The position numbers and the translations under genes are program-made. A DNA stretch of 64,000 nt. Origin: Bryobacterales bacterium (GTDB lineage Bacteria; Acidobacteriota; Terriglobia; Bryobacterales; Bryobacteraceae). Under the pieces are notes generated by a model. That model did not search any database and had not been told where the DNA came from. It saw only the letters and a list, made by a program, of their open reading frames with translations. Of the stretch, positions 9,452-17,392 are shown one piece after another. Positions within the stretch are counted from its first letter, which is position 1. Each line of letters begins with the position of its first letter. The DNA is taken from positions 1-64,000 of the forward strand of contig JAEUQF010000452.1 in NCBI GenBank assembly GCA_016789745.1. Reading direction: 5' to 3'.

Positions 9452-10795
9452 ATGCAGGCATTGCTCCAGCAAACAGCCGCCATGGCCGCGGCATACTTAC
9501 GGGAACTACCCGACCGGCGCGTGGCGCCTTCCGAGGAAGCCGTGGCGGCGCTGGCGGGGTTCCAGGAGCCCATGCCAGAGGAGCCCAGCGACGCATTAGC
9601 GGTGATCGAGCGGCTGCACCGCGTGGGATCGCCGGCCACCACTGGCATGCCGGGTCCGCGATTCTTCGGCTTCGTGATCGGCGGGTCGCTTCCGGCGGCG
9701 CTGGCGGCGAATTGGCTCGCGACGGCCTGGGACCAGTGCCCCGGGCTGTTCATCGCATCGCCGGTGGCAACGGCGCTCGAAGAGGTGGCGCTGGGGTGGC
9801 TGCTGGATGTGCTTCGGTTGCCGGCAGGTTCCGGCGCGGCGTTCGTCACCGGAGCGACGGTAGCGAACTTCACGGCGCTGGCGGCAGCCCGGCATACGGT
9901 GCTGGCAAAGGCGGGTTGGGACGTGGAGGCCGACGGGCTTTTCGGCGCGCCCCCCATCCGCGTGGTGATCAGCGAAGAGGCGCACCCGTCGGTAATCAAG
10001 TCGCTGGGATTGCTGGGACTGGGGCGGTCCCGGGTGCAGCGCGTCCCGGTGGACGGGCAGGGGCGAATGAGAGCAGCAGAGATGCCGCGCCTCAACGGAC
10101 CGGCCATCGTCTGCCTGCAGGCGGGGAACGTGAATACGGGCGCCTTTGATCCGGCGGCGGAGATCTGCGCGCGGGCGAAGGACGCCGGAGCGTGGGTGCA
10201 CGTCGATGGCGCGTTCGGGTTATGGGCGGCGGCCAGCCCGGAGTTGGCGCACCTGGTGGCGGGCGTGGAGCAGGCCGATTCCTGGGCCACCGATGCGCAT
10301 AAGTGGCTGAACGTGCCCTATGACAGCGGGTTGGCGTTTGTACGCGACCCGATGATGCTGCGCGGGGCGATGTCGCTGGTGGCGCCGTACCTGCCCCGGG
10401 GCGAGCACCGGGAGCCGTCATTGTTCACGCCGGAGTTGTCGCGGCGCGCGCGGGGCGTCGACATCTGGGCGGCGCTGGTATCGCTGGGCCGGAGCGGGCT
10501 GGCCGAGATGATTGAGCGCAACTGCCGGCAGGCGCGGCGCTTCGCCCAGGGCCTGCGTGCGGCCGGCTTCGCGATCCTGAACAACGTGGTGTTGAACCAG
10601 GTGCTGGTGTCCTTTGGCGATGCGGCACGCACACACGAGGTGATCCGGCGAATCCAGGAGGAGGGCACCTGCTGGTGCGGGCCCACCGAGTGGCAGGGGC
10701 AGACGGCGATGCGGATCAGCGTGTCGAACTGGTCGACCACCGATGACGATGTGGACCGCAGTATAGCGGCCATCGTACGGTGCGCGGGCGTTTAG
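9452..10795 (+). CDS. PLP-dependent amino acid decarboxylase, group II-like
   Basis: 447 residues from the ATG at 9452. Fold-type I PLP enzyme of the aromatic amino acid/glutamate decarboxylase family. Visible motifs: TGATVANFTALAAAR (cofactor phosphate region), HVDGAFG with the PLP-pairing Asp, and the Schiff-base lysine in ATDAHKWLNVPYDSG. The usual C-terminal substrate-lid segment is present. It resembles the aromatic-L-amino-acid decarboxylase branch more than GadB, but the substrate cannot be assigned and an amino-transfer or aldehyde-forming variant is possible. It is transcribed divergently from the kinase gene, with 74 bases between start codons. Confidence 0.88.
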   Translation: MQALLQQTAAMAAAYLRELPDRRVAPSEEAVAALAGFQEPMPEEPSDALAVIERLHRVGSPATTGMPGPRFFGFVIGGSLPAALAANWLATAWDQCPGLFIASPVATALEEVALGWLLDVLRLPAGSGAAFVTGATVANFTALAAARHTVLAKAGWDVEADGLFGAPPIRVVISEEAHPSVIKSLGLLGLGRSRVQRVPVDGQGRMRAAEMPRLNGPAIVCLQAGNVNTGAFDPAAEICARAKDAGAWVHVDGAFGLWAAASPELAHLVAGVEQADSWATDAHKWLNVPYDSGLAFVRDPMMLRGAMSLVAPYLPRGEHREPSLFTPELSRRARGVDIWAALVSLGRSGLAEMIERNCRQARRFAQGLRAAGFAILNNVVLNQVLVSFGDAARTHEVIRRIQEEGTCWCGPTEWQGQTAMRISVSNWSTTDDDVDRSIAAIVRCAGV

Positions 10796-10798
10796 CCC

Positions 10799-10807
10799 TG
10801 CTACAAT
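10799..10807 (+). promoter_or_regulatory. Extended -10 promoter for ftsY-ribD-ribE
   Basis: TGCTACAAT, with the ATG of ftsY 20 bases further on, giving a predicted leader of about 14 bases. No clear -35. The sequence between it and the ATG has no Shine-Dalgarno. Confidence 0.45.
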
Positions 10808-10827
10808 AGGCAGAACCCCCACTCCTC

Positions 10828-11784
10828 ATGTTTCGTTCTTTGTTTGGCTCCACTAGCGAAGGCGAGCCGAATCTCCTCGAAAGGCTCAAGCAGGGTATCT
10901 CGAAAACCCGCTCGGGATTCGTGTCCATGTTGGAGGACACCATCCATGGCCGCAAGGAGATCGATGCCGACCTGCTCGAAGAGTTAGAGTACGCGCTGAT
11001 CACGGCGGACGTCGGCGTCCGCACGGCCACCGAGGTTCTGGAAGGCATACGCCAGCAGGTGGACCGGCACCTGGTGAATGACGCCGAGGAACTGAAAGGG
11101 CTGTTGAAGCGCGCGTTGCTGGATGTGCTGGAAGCCGCCGAGCGGCCGACGCCGCTGGTGACCGCGCCTCCGGCGGTGGTGATGGTAGTTGGCGTGAACG
11201 GCGCCGGCAAGACCACCACGATCGGGAAGCTGGCGCATCGTTACAAGCAGGAAGGGCGTAGCGTGCTGTTGTGCGCGGCCGACACCTTCCGTGCGGCGGC
11301 CATCGAGCAATTGGAAGTGTGGGGCCAGCGCACGGGCATTGAAGTGATTCGCCAGAACCAGGGGTCGGACCCGAGCGCGGTGCTGTTCGACGCGCTGCAG
11401 GCGGCCAAGGCGCGCAAGGTGGACTACGTCATTGTGGACACCGCCGGGCGTCTGCACAACAAGGCGCACCTGATGGGCGAGTTGGAGAAGATGGATCGCA
11501 CGGTGAAGAAGGTGATCCCGGAGGCGCCCCATGAGGTGCTGCTGGTGATTGACGCCACTACGGGGCAGAACGGCGTGGAACAGGCACGCAACTTCACACA
11601 AACCAGCGGCGTGACGGGCATTGTGCTGACGAAGCTGGACGGAACGGCCAAGGGCGGCGTGGTGGTGGCGATCGCGCGGGAATTGAATCTGCCCATCCGC
11701 TATATCGGCGTGGGCGAGAAGATCGACGACCTGCTGCCGTTTGAGCCGGAAAAATTCGTGGAAAGCCTGTTTGCCGAAGCATGA
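10828..11784 (+). CDS. ftsY: Signal recognition particle receptor FtsY
   Basis: 318 residues. SRP-family GTPase that docks SRP-ribosome complexes at the membrane. The NG core is complete: P-loop GVNGAGKTTTIGKLA, DTFRAAAIEQL, DTAGRLHN and TKLDGTAKGG. The acidic A domain found at the N terminus of E. coli FtsY is absent, as in many non-enteric bacteria, so membrane attachment must use the short N-terminal basic helix. Its stop overlaps the ribD start (ATGA), tying protein targeting to riboflavin synthesis in one transcript. Confidence 0.96.
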   Translation: MFRSLFGSTSEGEPNLLERLKQGISKTRSGFVSMLEDTIHGRKEIDADLLEELEYALITADVGVRTATEVLEGIRQQVDRHLVNDAEELKGLLKRALLDVLEAAERPTPLVTAPPAVVMVVGVNGAGKTTTIGKLAHRYKQEGRSVLLCAADTFRAAAIEQLEVWGQRTGIEVIRQNQGSDPSAVLFDALQAAKARKVDYVIVDTAGRLHNKAHLMGELEKMDRTVKKVIPEAPHEVLLVIDATTGQNGVEQARNFTQTSGVTGIVLTKLDGTAKGGVVVAIARELNLPIRYIGVGEKIDDLLPFEPEKFVESLFAEA

Positions 11785-12869
11785 GTGACTACTTGGCGTT
11801 AGCTTTGGATCTGGCGGCGGGCGGTGTGGGGCAGACCAGCCCGAATCCGATGGTGGGCGCGGTGGTGGTGCGCGACGGCAATATCGTCGGCCAGGGGTTT
11901 CATACCTACGCGGGCCGCAAGCACGCTGAGATCCTGGCGATGGAAGAAGCGGGCGGCCTGGCGCGCGGCGCGACGCTCTATGTGAGCCTGGAGCCATGCT
12001 GCCATGAAGGACGTACCGGGCCCTGCGCCGACGCGGTAATCGCGGCCGGCATTCGCAAGGTTGTCGCGGCGATGGAGGATCCGAATCCACAGGTCTGCGG
12101 CAAGGGTTTCGAGCGGCTGCGCGCGGCGGGCATCGAAGTGGTGGTGGACGGTGAATACACGGCACGGGCGCGCAAGCTGAATGAAGCGTTTATCCACTTC
12201 ATGGCGACGCGACAGCCGTTTGTGACGTTGAAGTCGGCGATGACGCTGGACGGCAAGATCGCCGCGCCGATTGATAACGACGGCTGGATCACCAGCGAAC
12301 GGGCTCGGGCCCATGTGCAGACGCTGCGCCATGCTTCGGACTGCATTCTGAGCGGTATCGGCACGGTGCTGGCGGATGATTGCCTGCTGACGGATCGGAC
12401 GGGGTTGCCGCGGTCGCGCCCGCTGCTGCGCATTGTGCTCGATTCGCAGTTGCGCCTACCGGTGGAAAGCCAGATTGTCCAGAGCGTAGATAAGGACCTG
12501 CTGGTGGTGACCACCTCGGCGGCCAGCCTGGAACGGAAGGCCGCGCTCGAAGCCGCGGGCGTGGAAGTTTGCATCCTGGACGGGCGCGACGGGCGCACGG
12601 ACCTGCGCGGGTTGCTCGACTTCCTGGGCACGCGCAGCTACCAATCGCTGATGATTGAAGCGGGCAGCCTGGTGAACTGGGCGGCGCTCGATTCGGGCAT
12701 CGTCAACCGCGTGTATTTCTACTACGCACCGAAGATTCTGGGTGGGTTGAAGTCGCTGCCGGTGGCCGGCGGGTCCGGGCGGCCGCGCCGCAAGGATGCA
12801 CTGGTGCTGCGCGGCATTTCGTTGCACCCGATTCCACCCGATGAGTTCGCCGTGGAAGGGTACCTCTAG
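11781..12869 (+). CDS. ribD: Bifunctional riboflavin deaminase/reductase
   Basis: 362 residues. The N-terminal deaminase domain carries the zinc site His48-Ala-Glu50, Cys73 and Cys82 (within EPCCHEGRTGPC). The C-terminal reductase domain begins near residue 145 (TLKSAMTLDGKIA) and has the TERxR-like segment TSERARAHVQTLR. It deaminates the pyrimidine and reduces the ribose side chain in the second and third steps of riboflavin synthesis. Its ATG overlaps the ftsY stop, and ribE starts on the base after its TAG. Confidence 0.96.
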   Translation: MSDYLALALDLAAGGVGQTSPNPMVGAVVVRDGNIVGQGFHTYAGRKHAEILAMEEAGGLARGATLYVSLEPCCHEGRTGPCADAVIAAGIRKVVAAMEDPNPQVCGKGFERLRAAGIEVVVDGEYTARARKLNEAFIHFMATRQPFVTLKSAMTLDGKIAAPIDNDGWITSERARAHVQTLRHASDCILSGIGTVLADDCLLTDRTGLPRSRPLLRIVLDSQLRLPVESQIVQSVDKDLLVVTTSAASLERKAALEAAGVEVCILDGRDGRTDLRGLLDFLGTRSYQSLMIEAGSLVNWAALDSGIVNRVYFYYAPKILGGLKSLPVAGGSGRPRRKDALVLRGISLHPIPPDEFAVEGYL

Positions 12870-13511
12870 GTGTTCACCGGCATCATTGAAGAGTTGGGAA
12901 CGATTGCGGCGGTGGAGCCGAAGGCCGCCGGAACGCGGCTGCGGATCGCCTGCCGGACGGTGCTCAGTGACGCAACAGAAGGCTGCAGCATTGCCGTGAA
13001 CGGCGTCTGCCTGACGGCGGTTAACCTGGCCGTCGATTCCTTCTGTGCCGACCTGGCACCGGAAACCCTGCGTGCCAGCAACCTGGGCGATCTGCAGGTG
13101 GGCAGCCGGGTGAACCTGGAACGATCGGTGGCGGCGGGGTCGCGGCTGTCGGGGCACATCGTGCAGGGGCACGTGGATGCCACCGGCGAGTTCCTCGCGC
13201 TGGACGACCTGGGCGCGGGCAACTGGTGGCTGCGGATTCGAGTGCCGGATGAGGTGGAACGGTACGCCGTGTATAAGGGGTCGATTGCCATCGACGGTAT
13301 CAGCCTGACGGTGGCCAAGCTGGAAGGCGACGTGTTGTCGGTGACCATCATCCCGCACACGTTCGAGAACACGACGCTGGGGTTCCACCAACCGGGTGAC
13401 CGCGTCAACCTGGAATGCGACATCGTGGCGAAGTATGTGGATAAGCTCCTGTCGCGGATCGAGAAGCCGGCGGGGCTGACCCTGGAGCGCATGAAGGACA
13501 TGGGATACTGA
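12870..13511 (+). CDS. ribE: Riboflavin synthase alpha subunit
   Basis: 213 residues starting at GTG directly after the ribD stop; the first residues MFTGIIEELG are the family signature. Two lumazine-binding repeats are visible, the second starting at HIVQGHVDATGEF near residue 97. It dismutates two 6,7-dimethyl-8-ribityllumazine molecules to riboflavin. The other rib genes (ribBA, ribH) are not seen here. The start is favoured over later codons because the MFTGI motif is essential. Confidence 0.95.
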   Translation: MFTGIIEELGTIAAVEPKAAGTRLRIACRTVLSDATEGCSIAVNGVCLTAVNLAVDSFCADLAPETLRASNLGDLQVGSRVNLERSVAAGSRLSGHIVQGHVDATGEFLALDDLGAGNWWLRIRVPDEVERYAVYKGSIAIDGISLTVAKLEGDVLSVTIIPHTFENTTLGFHQPGDRVNLECDIVAKYVDKLLSRIEKPAGLTLERMKDMGY

Positions 13512-13526
13512 GGGCGAGTCGCCCGC

Positions 13527-14708
13527 ATGCTCCTGCTGTTTGCACTGCTACCGGCCCTCGGCGCCGCCGAGCCACCCACCTTCTATCGTGACGTTCTGCC
13601 GGTGTTGGCGGAACGCTGCCAAAGCTGCCATCGGACGGGTCAGGCCGCGCCCATGCCGCTCCAAACGTACAAACAGACACGCCCGTGGGCGAAGGCGATT
13701 CGCGAGTCCGTGCTGTCGAAGCGGATGCCGCCGTGGCACGCCGACACCACCGCGATGCGCTACCGGAATGACCTGTCGCTCAGCGAAGTGCAGCGGCGCA
13801 CGCTAATCGAATGGGTGGACGGCGGGGCGTTGGAGGGCGATGTGAAGCAGACCCCAACGCTACCTGCATTCGCCGAAGGGTGGCGCATTGCCAAGCCGGA
13901 CGTGGTGTTCTCCATGCCGGAGCCGTTCGATGTGCCGGCCGAAGGCACCGTGGAGTACCAATACTTCCGGGTACCGACAAACTTCACCGAAGACCGTTGG
14001 ATAGAGATGGCGGAGGTGCGGCCCTCGGCGCATGCGGTAGTGCATCATGCCATTGTGTCCATCAGCCCGCGCGGCGGCGGCAGCGTGTTTGGGGCGCAGT
14101 TCCTGGCCGGCTATGCACCGGGGTCGGCCCCGCAGATCTGGAAGCCGGGTGTGGCGCGGCTGATTCCGGCCGGCGCCGTACTGATTTTCCAGATGCACTA
14201 CACGGCCAGCGGCAAGCCAGCCACGGACCGCACACAGGTGGGCCTGGTGTTCGCCAAGCAGCCGCCACAGGAAGTAGCGCTGGCGGTACGCGCGGTGAAC
14301 TCCTGGTTCGAGATTCCGCCCCATGCGGCCGACTACAAAGTGGAGGCGCAGTACACCGTGGGGGAAGGCATGAAACTGGCGGCCATTCGTCCCCACATGC
14401 ACATGCGCGGGAAGGCCTTCCTTGTGCGCGCGGTGTTCCCGGACGGCAGCGCGAAGACCGTGCTGAACGTGCCCCGCTATGACTTCCACTGGCAGCCTTA
14501 CTACTACCTGGAGACGCCGCTGGAACTGCCGGCGGGCACGCGGCTGGAATGCGTGGCGCGCTACGACAACTCCAAGAACAACCCGCGCAACCCGGATCCG
14601 GACAAGGCCGTATCGTGGGGCGAACAGAGTTGGGAAGAGATGATGATCGGCTGGTTCGACGTGCTGGTGGCGAATCCGAAGACGGCGCGGACCTCTTCGC
14701 GGCGCTAA
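13527..14708 (+). CDS. Secreted monoheme c-type / copper monooxygenase-like protein
   Basis: 393 residues. It has a short signal peptide (LLLFALLPALGAAE), then a c-type heme motif CQSCH near residue 32. The following domain resembles the type II copper, ascorbate-dependent monooxygenase fold (PHM-like). Candidate copper ligands are His residues in HAVVHHAIV, MHYTASG and PHMHMRGKAF, with a late Met-rich EEMMIGWF that could supply the methionine ligand. Such heme-plus-PHM-like proteins are common in Acidobacteriota, but I know of no assigned substrate. It lies 15 bases after ribE and just ahead of a thioredoxin-fold gene. Confidence 0.78.
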   Translation: MLLLFALLPALGAAEPPTFYRDVLPVLAERCQSCHRTGQAAPMPLQTYKQTRPWAKAIRESVLSKRMPPWHADTTAMRYRNDLSLSEVQRRTLIEWVDGGALEGDVKQTPTLPAFAEGWRIAKPDVVFSMPEPFDVPAEGTVEYQYFRVPTNFTEDRWIEMAEVRPSAHAVVHHAIVSISPRGGGSVFGAQFLAGYAPGSAPQIWKPGVARLIPAGAVLIFQMHYTASGKPATDRTQVGLVFAKQPPQEVALAVRAVNSWFEIPPHAADYKVEAQYTVGEGMKLAAIRPHMHMRGKAFLVRAVFPDGSAKTVLNVPRYDFHWQPYYYLETPLELPAGTRLECVARYDNSKNNPRNPDPDKAVSWGEQSWEEMMIGWFDVLVANPKTARTSSRR

Positions 14709-14723
14709 CCACTGTGGTTGTCG

Positions 14724-14729
14724 GACAAT
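14724..14729 (+). promoter_or_regulatory. Possible -10 box close to the thioredoxin-fold gene
   Basis: GACAAT 6 bases before the ATG at 14736. It is an imperfect -10 (first base G), listed because the position matches the other start-proximal boxes. The gene may simply be co-transcribed with the one upstream. Confidence 0.2.
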
Positions 14730-14735
14730 GAACGC

Positions 14736-15578
14736 ATGTACGTGTTCCTCTTTCTGCTGAGCATGCCGTTGCAGGCGCAATCGGTGACCGACATCCGATC
14801 GAAGCTATCGGCGGGCGACCTGATCAGCGCCGATGCCGTCGCCACGGACCTGTGCGCGGCCAAGCCCAACACCACCGAATGCGCGGCGGCGCAGAGCTGG
14901 CTGGCACGCGGCGCGTTCATGCTGGGCGACCACAAGGCCACCGCGTCCTACATTGCCGAGACGAAACGGCTGCTGGGCGTGGCTACAACGGAAGACGCCA
15001 ATCGCACGGCCGCGCGTGGTGCGGTGATTGAAACCGAGGCGCGGCTGCTGGCGGCGAAGGGCAAGAAGAACGAGGCGTTGCGGCTATTGCAGGATGAACT
15101 GCGCAAAGCCACGGACTATGGGCTGCAGGCTCGCATCCAGAAAACCATCAATGCCCTCACGTTGACCGGCAAGCGCGCGCCACGCTACGACGCGTCGTTG
15201 CAGGGCAAGCCGACGCTGCTGTTTCTGTGGGCGCACTGGTGCGGTGACTGTAGGGCGCAGATCAAGGCGTTGGGCGAGTTTCACAAAAAACATGGCGACC
15301 GGGTGCGCATTGTCGCCCCCACACGTCGCTACCAGCGGGTCCCGGGCATTGACAAGCCGACAGATCAACAGGAAAACGAGCACATCGTGAAGGTGTGGCG
15401 CGAATCCTATGCACCGCTGGCCGGCATTGACCACCCCATCGACAACGACACCATGCTGGCCTACGGCGTCAGTTCCACGCCGACCTTTGCCTACATCGAC
15501 GCCAAAGGCATCGTGCGCTATTACGGCAGTTCGCGCATGAGCCTGGCGCAGTTGGAAAAGCTGTTGGAGAAGAAGTAG
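14736..15578 (+). CDS. Secreted TlpA/ResA-like thioredoxin-fold protein
   Basis: 280 residues from ATG 14736 (an in-frame TTG at 14718 is less likely). It starts with a hydrophobic leader (MYVFLFLLSMPLQAQS), then a helical, TPR-like region to about residue 135. A thioredoxin fold follows, in which the redox motif reads WAHWCGDC in place of the usual WCxxC. This is still a CxxC (CGDC), consistent with thiol-disulfide exchange in the periplasm. The cis-Pro loop is SSTPTFAY. It follows a heme protein gene, so a role in cytochrome or copper-protein maturation is possible but unproven. Confidence 0.8.
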   Translation: MYVFLFLLSMPLQAQSVTDIRSKLSAGDLISADAVATDLCAAKPNTTECAAAQSWLARGAFMLGDHKATASYIAETKRLLGVATTEDANRTAARGAVIETEARLLAAKGKKNEALRLLQDELRKATDYGLQARIQKTINALTLTGKRAPRYDASLQGKPTLLFLWAHWCGDCRAQIKALGEFHKKHGDRVRIVAPTRRYQRVPGIDKPTDQQENEHIVKVWRESYAPLAGIDHPIDNDTMLAYGVSSTPTFAYIDAKGIVRYYGSSRMSLAQLEKLLEKK

Positions 15579-15587
15579 CTGCCGTGC

Positions 15588-16541
15588 TCAGCCGCGCAGT
15601 TCGGCGGTGATTTCGGCGGCCGCCTTGCGGGCCTGTTCAATCTGACCGATCTCGAAGCTGATGGCGCCCACCTTGGGATGCCCGCCGCCGCCGTAACGTT
15701 CGCAGATGCTGGCCAGGTTGTGCACCAGCGGCTTGCCGGCCCAGGGATTGGAGCCCACCGAGACCTTCGTGCGGAAGGTGGACACGCTCACCGACACCGT
15801 ATAGAGCGACTCCGGGAACAGGTAATAAGGGATGAACTTGTTATAGCCATCCAGGCCGTCTTCCACCAGATCAAAAAACACGACGCCGTCTTTATGTTCG
15901 GAGCGTTCCTGGATGATGCCGACGGAGCGCAGGTGGCGGGCGTACAGCGGCTGGAACAGTTCCTGGATCTCCGGCTTTTCGATAATGGCTTCCAGCCGTT
16001 CGTGAGCCATCCAGCGGATGATCTTCTGGACGATGTCGGAGCCTTTCGATCCTTCAATAACCAGCGTCAGCTTCATGGCCGCGGCCTTCATATCGACGGC
16101 TTCCTTCGCGTTGGCGTACTGGGCGCCATCGATGATATCGGCCCAGGCAACCAGTTGGTCAAGGTCAGGGGCGCGATACCCCCAGTGCTTCTCGGCCAGC
16201 GTGGCGATGTACTTGGTGCAGGAGCGGAAGGATGGGTCGAACATCTTGCGGCCGGAGGTATCGCGCTTGAAGTGTTCTGCATCTTCGGGGCTGAGGAAGG
16301 CGCTTTGGTGATGGTCAAACCACCAGGTGAGCTTCTCGTTGGGGGAATACTTGAAGTCGACGATGGCGTTCTCGTCACCGTCAAACAGCGAGTCTTCAAA
16401 GATCTGGGAGGCCTTGTGGGCCATACCAGTATAGACGTACTCTGCATCAGGGTGGAACTTGTCCTGATTGAAGCGGGTGAAGAACGCCGCCGAGGCGGCC
16501 CCGTCGAAGCAGTGATCGTGATACAAGACCCTGACGCGCAT
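15588..16541 (-). CDS. DHH-family phosphoesterase
   Basis: 317 residues. The N-terminal DHH domain shows HDHCFDGAAS (metal site), the IVDF segment and WWFDHHQSAF. The C-terminal DHHA1 domain has the signature CERYGGGGHPKVGAISF. Family members hydrolyse short RNA (nanoRNase), pAp or cyclic dinucleotides using manganese. Which of these applies cannot be read from sequence. No helicase or RecJ extension is present. Divergent from truA with a 95-base gap. Confidence 0.88.
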   Translation of the reverse strand: MRVRVLYHDHCFDGAASAAFFTRFNQDKFHPDAEYVYTGMAHKASQIFEDSLFDGDENAIVDFKYSPNEKLTWWFDHHQSAFLSPEDAEHFKRDTSGRKMFDPSFRSCTKYIATLAEKHWGYRAPDLDQLVAWADIIDGAQYANAKEAVDMKAAAMKLTLVIEGSKGSDIVQKIIRWMAHERLEAIIEKPEIQELFQPLYARHLRSVGIIQERSEHKDGVVFFDLVEDGLDGYNKFIPYYLFPESLYTVSVSVSTFRTKVSVGSNPWAGKPLVHNLASICERYGGGGHPKVGAISFEIGQIEQARKAAAEITAELRG

Positions 16542-16636
16542 GGTTTGTTAAGAAGAGCGGAAAACCCAATAGCTTCCCTCAAAACGGGTGCACATTGCAA
16601 CTGCCCCCGGAAAACGGCACACAATCGAAGGAACAG

Positions 16637-17386
16637 ATGACCTGGAAAATCACACTGGAGTACGACGGTACAAAGTTTCACGGCTGGCAGGAACAGCTGA
16701 ATGCGCGCACCATCATGGGCGAGTTGCGGAAGGCGGCCGAGCCGCTCTTCCAGGCCCCGGTGGACCTGCAGGGGGCCGGGCGTACCGATGCCGGCGTACA
16801 TGCACTCGGCCAGGTGGCGCACCTGCGCGTGAAGTCGCGCGCGAAGTTCTCCACCGATGCCATCCGCCGCGCGTTGAACGATGCGCTGCCGGCCGAGATC
16901 GCCGTGCTCGCGGTGGAAGATGCCGGACCGCGCTTCCACGCCCGCCACGATGCGGTGTCGCGCAGCTATATCTACCAGATCTCGACGCGCAAGAATGCGT
17001 TCGCCAAGCGCCATGTGTGGTGGATCAAGGAAGCGCTGGATCTGCAGGCGATGACCGACGCGGCGAAGCTCATCGAAGGCCGGCATGACTTTGATTGTTT
17101 CCGCGCGGCCGATCCATCCAAGCCCGGCGAGTCCACCATCGTAGTGGTGAACCACGCCGCGCTCGAAGAACACGAGGACCTGATCCTGTTTCGGATCGAA
17201 GCGTCGCACTTCCTCTGGCGGATGGTGCGGCGGCTGGTAGGCGTGCTGGTGAAGGTTGGCCGTCATGAACTGACCACCCAGCAGTTCGGCGGCCTGCTGG
17301 AAGGCGAGTGCGATCCGAAGTGGAAGATCAGCGAGTGGACCGCGCCGGCCTCCGGGCTGTTCCTGGAGCGGATTGCATACCGCTAG
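16637..17386 (+). CDS. truA: tRNA pseudouridine(38-40) synthase
   Basis: 249 residues from ATG 16637, preceded by GAAGGA at good spacing; an upstream in-frame TTG is not needed. The catalytic Asp51 is in GAGRTDAGVHALGQV, and the family start ITLEYDGTKFHGWQ is present. It modifies uridines in the tRNA anticodon stem-loop. The 3' end lies 6 bases from the convergent kinase stop. Confidence 0.96.
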   Translation: MTWKITLEYDGTKFHGWQEQLNARTIMGELRKAAEPLFQAPVDLQGAGRTDAGVHALGQVAHLRVKSRAKFSTDAIRRALNDALPAEIAVLAVEDAGPRFHARHDAVSRSYIYQISTRKNAFAKRHVWWIKEALDLQAMTDAAKLIEGRHDFDCFRAADPSKPGESTIVVVNHAALEEHEDLILFRIEASHFLWRMVRRLVGVLVKVGRHELTTQQFGGLLEGECDPKWKISEWTAPASGLFLERIAYR

Positions 17387-17392
17387 GGCGGC

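Noticed and set aside
13512..13524. GGGCGAGTCGCCC palindrome between ribE and the heme protein gene
   Set aside because: Short stem with one-base loop and no T run; not convincing as a terminator or operator.
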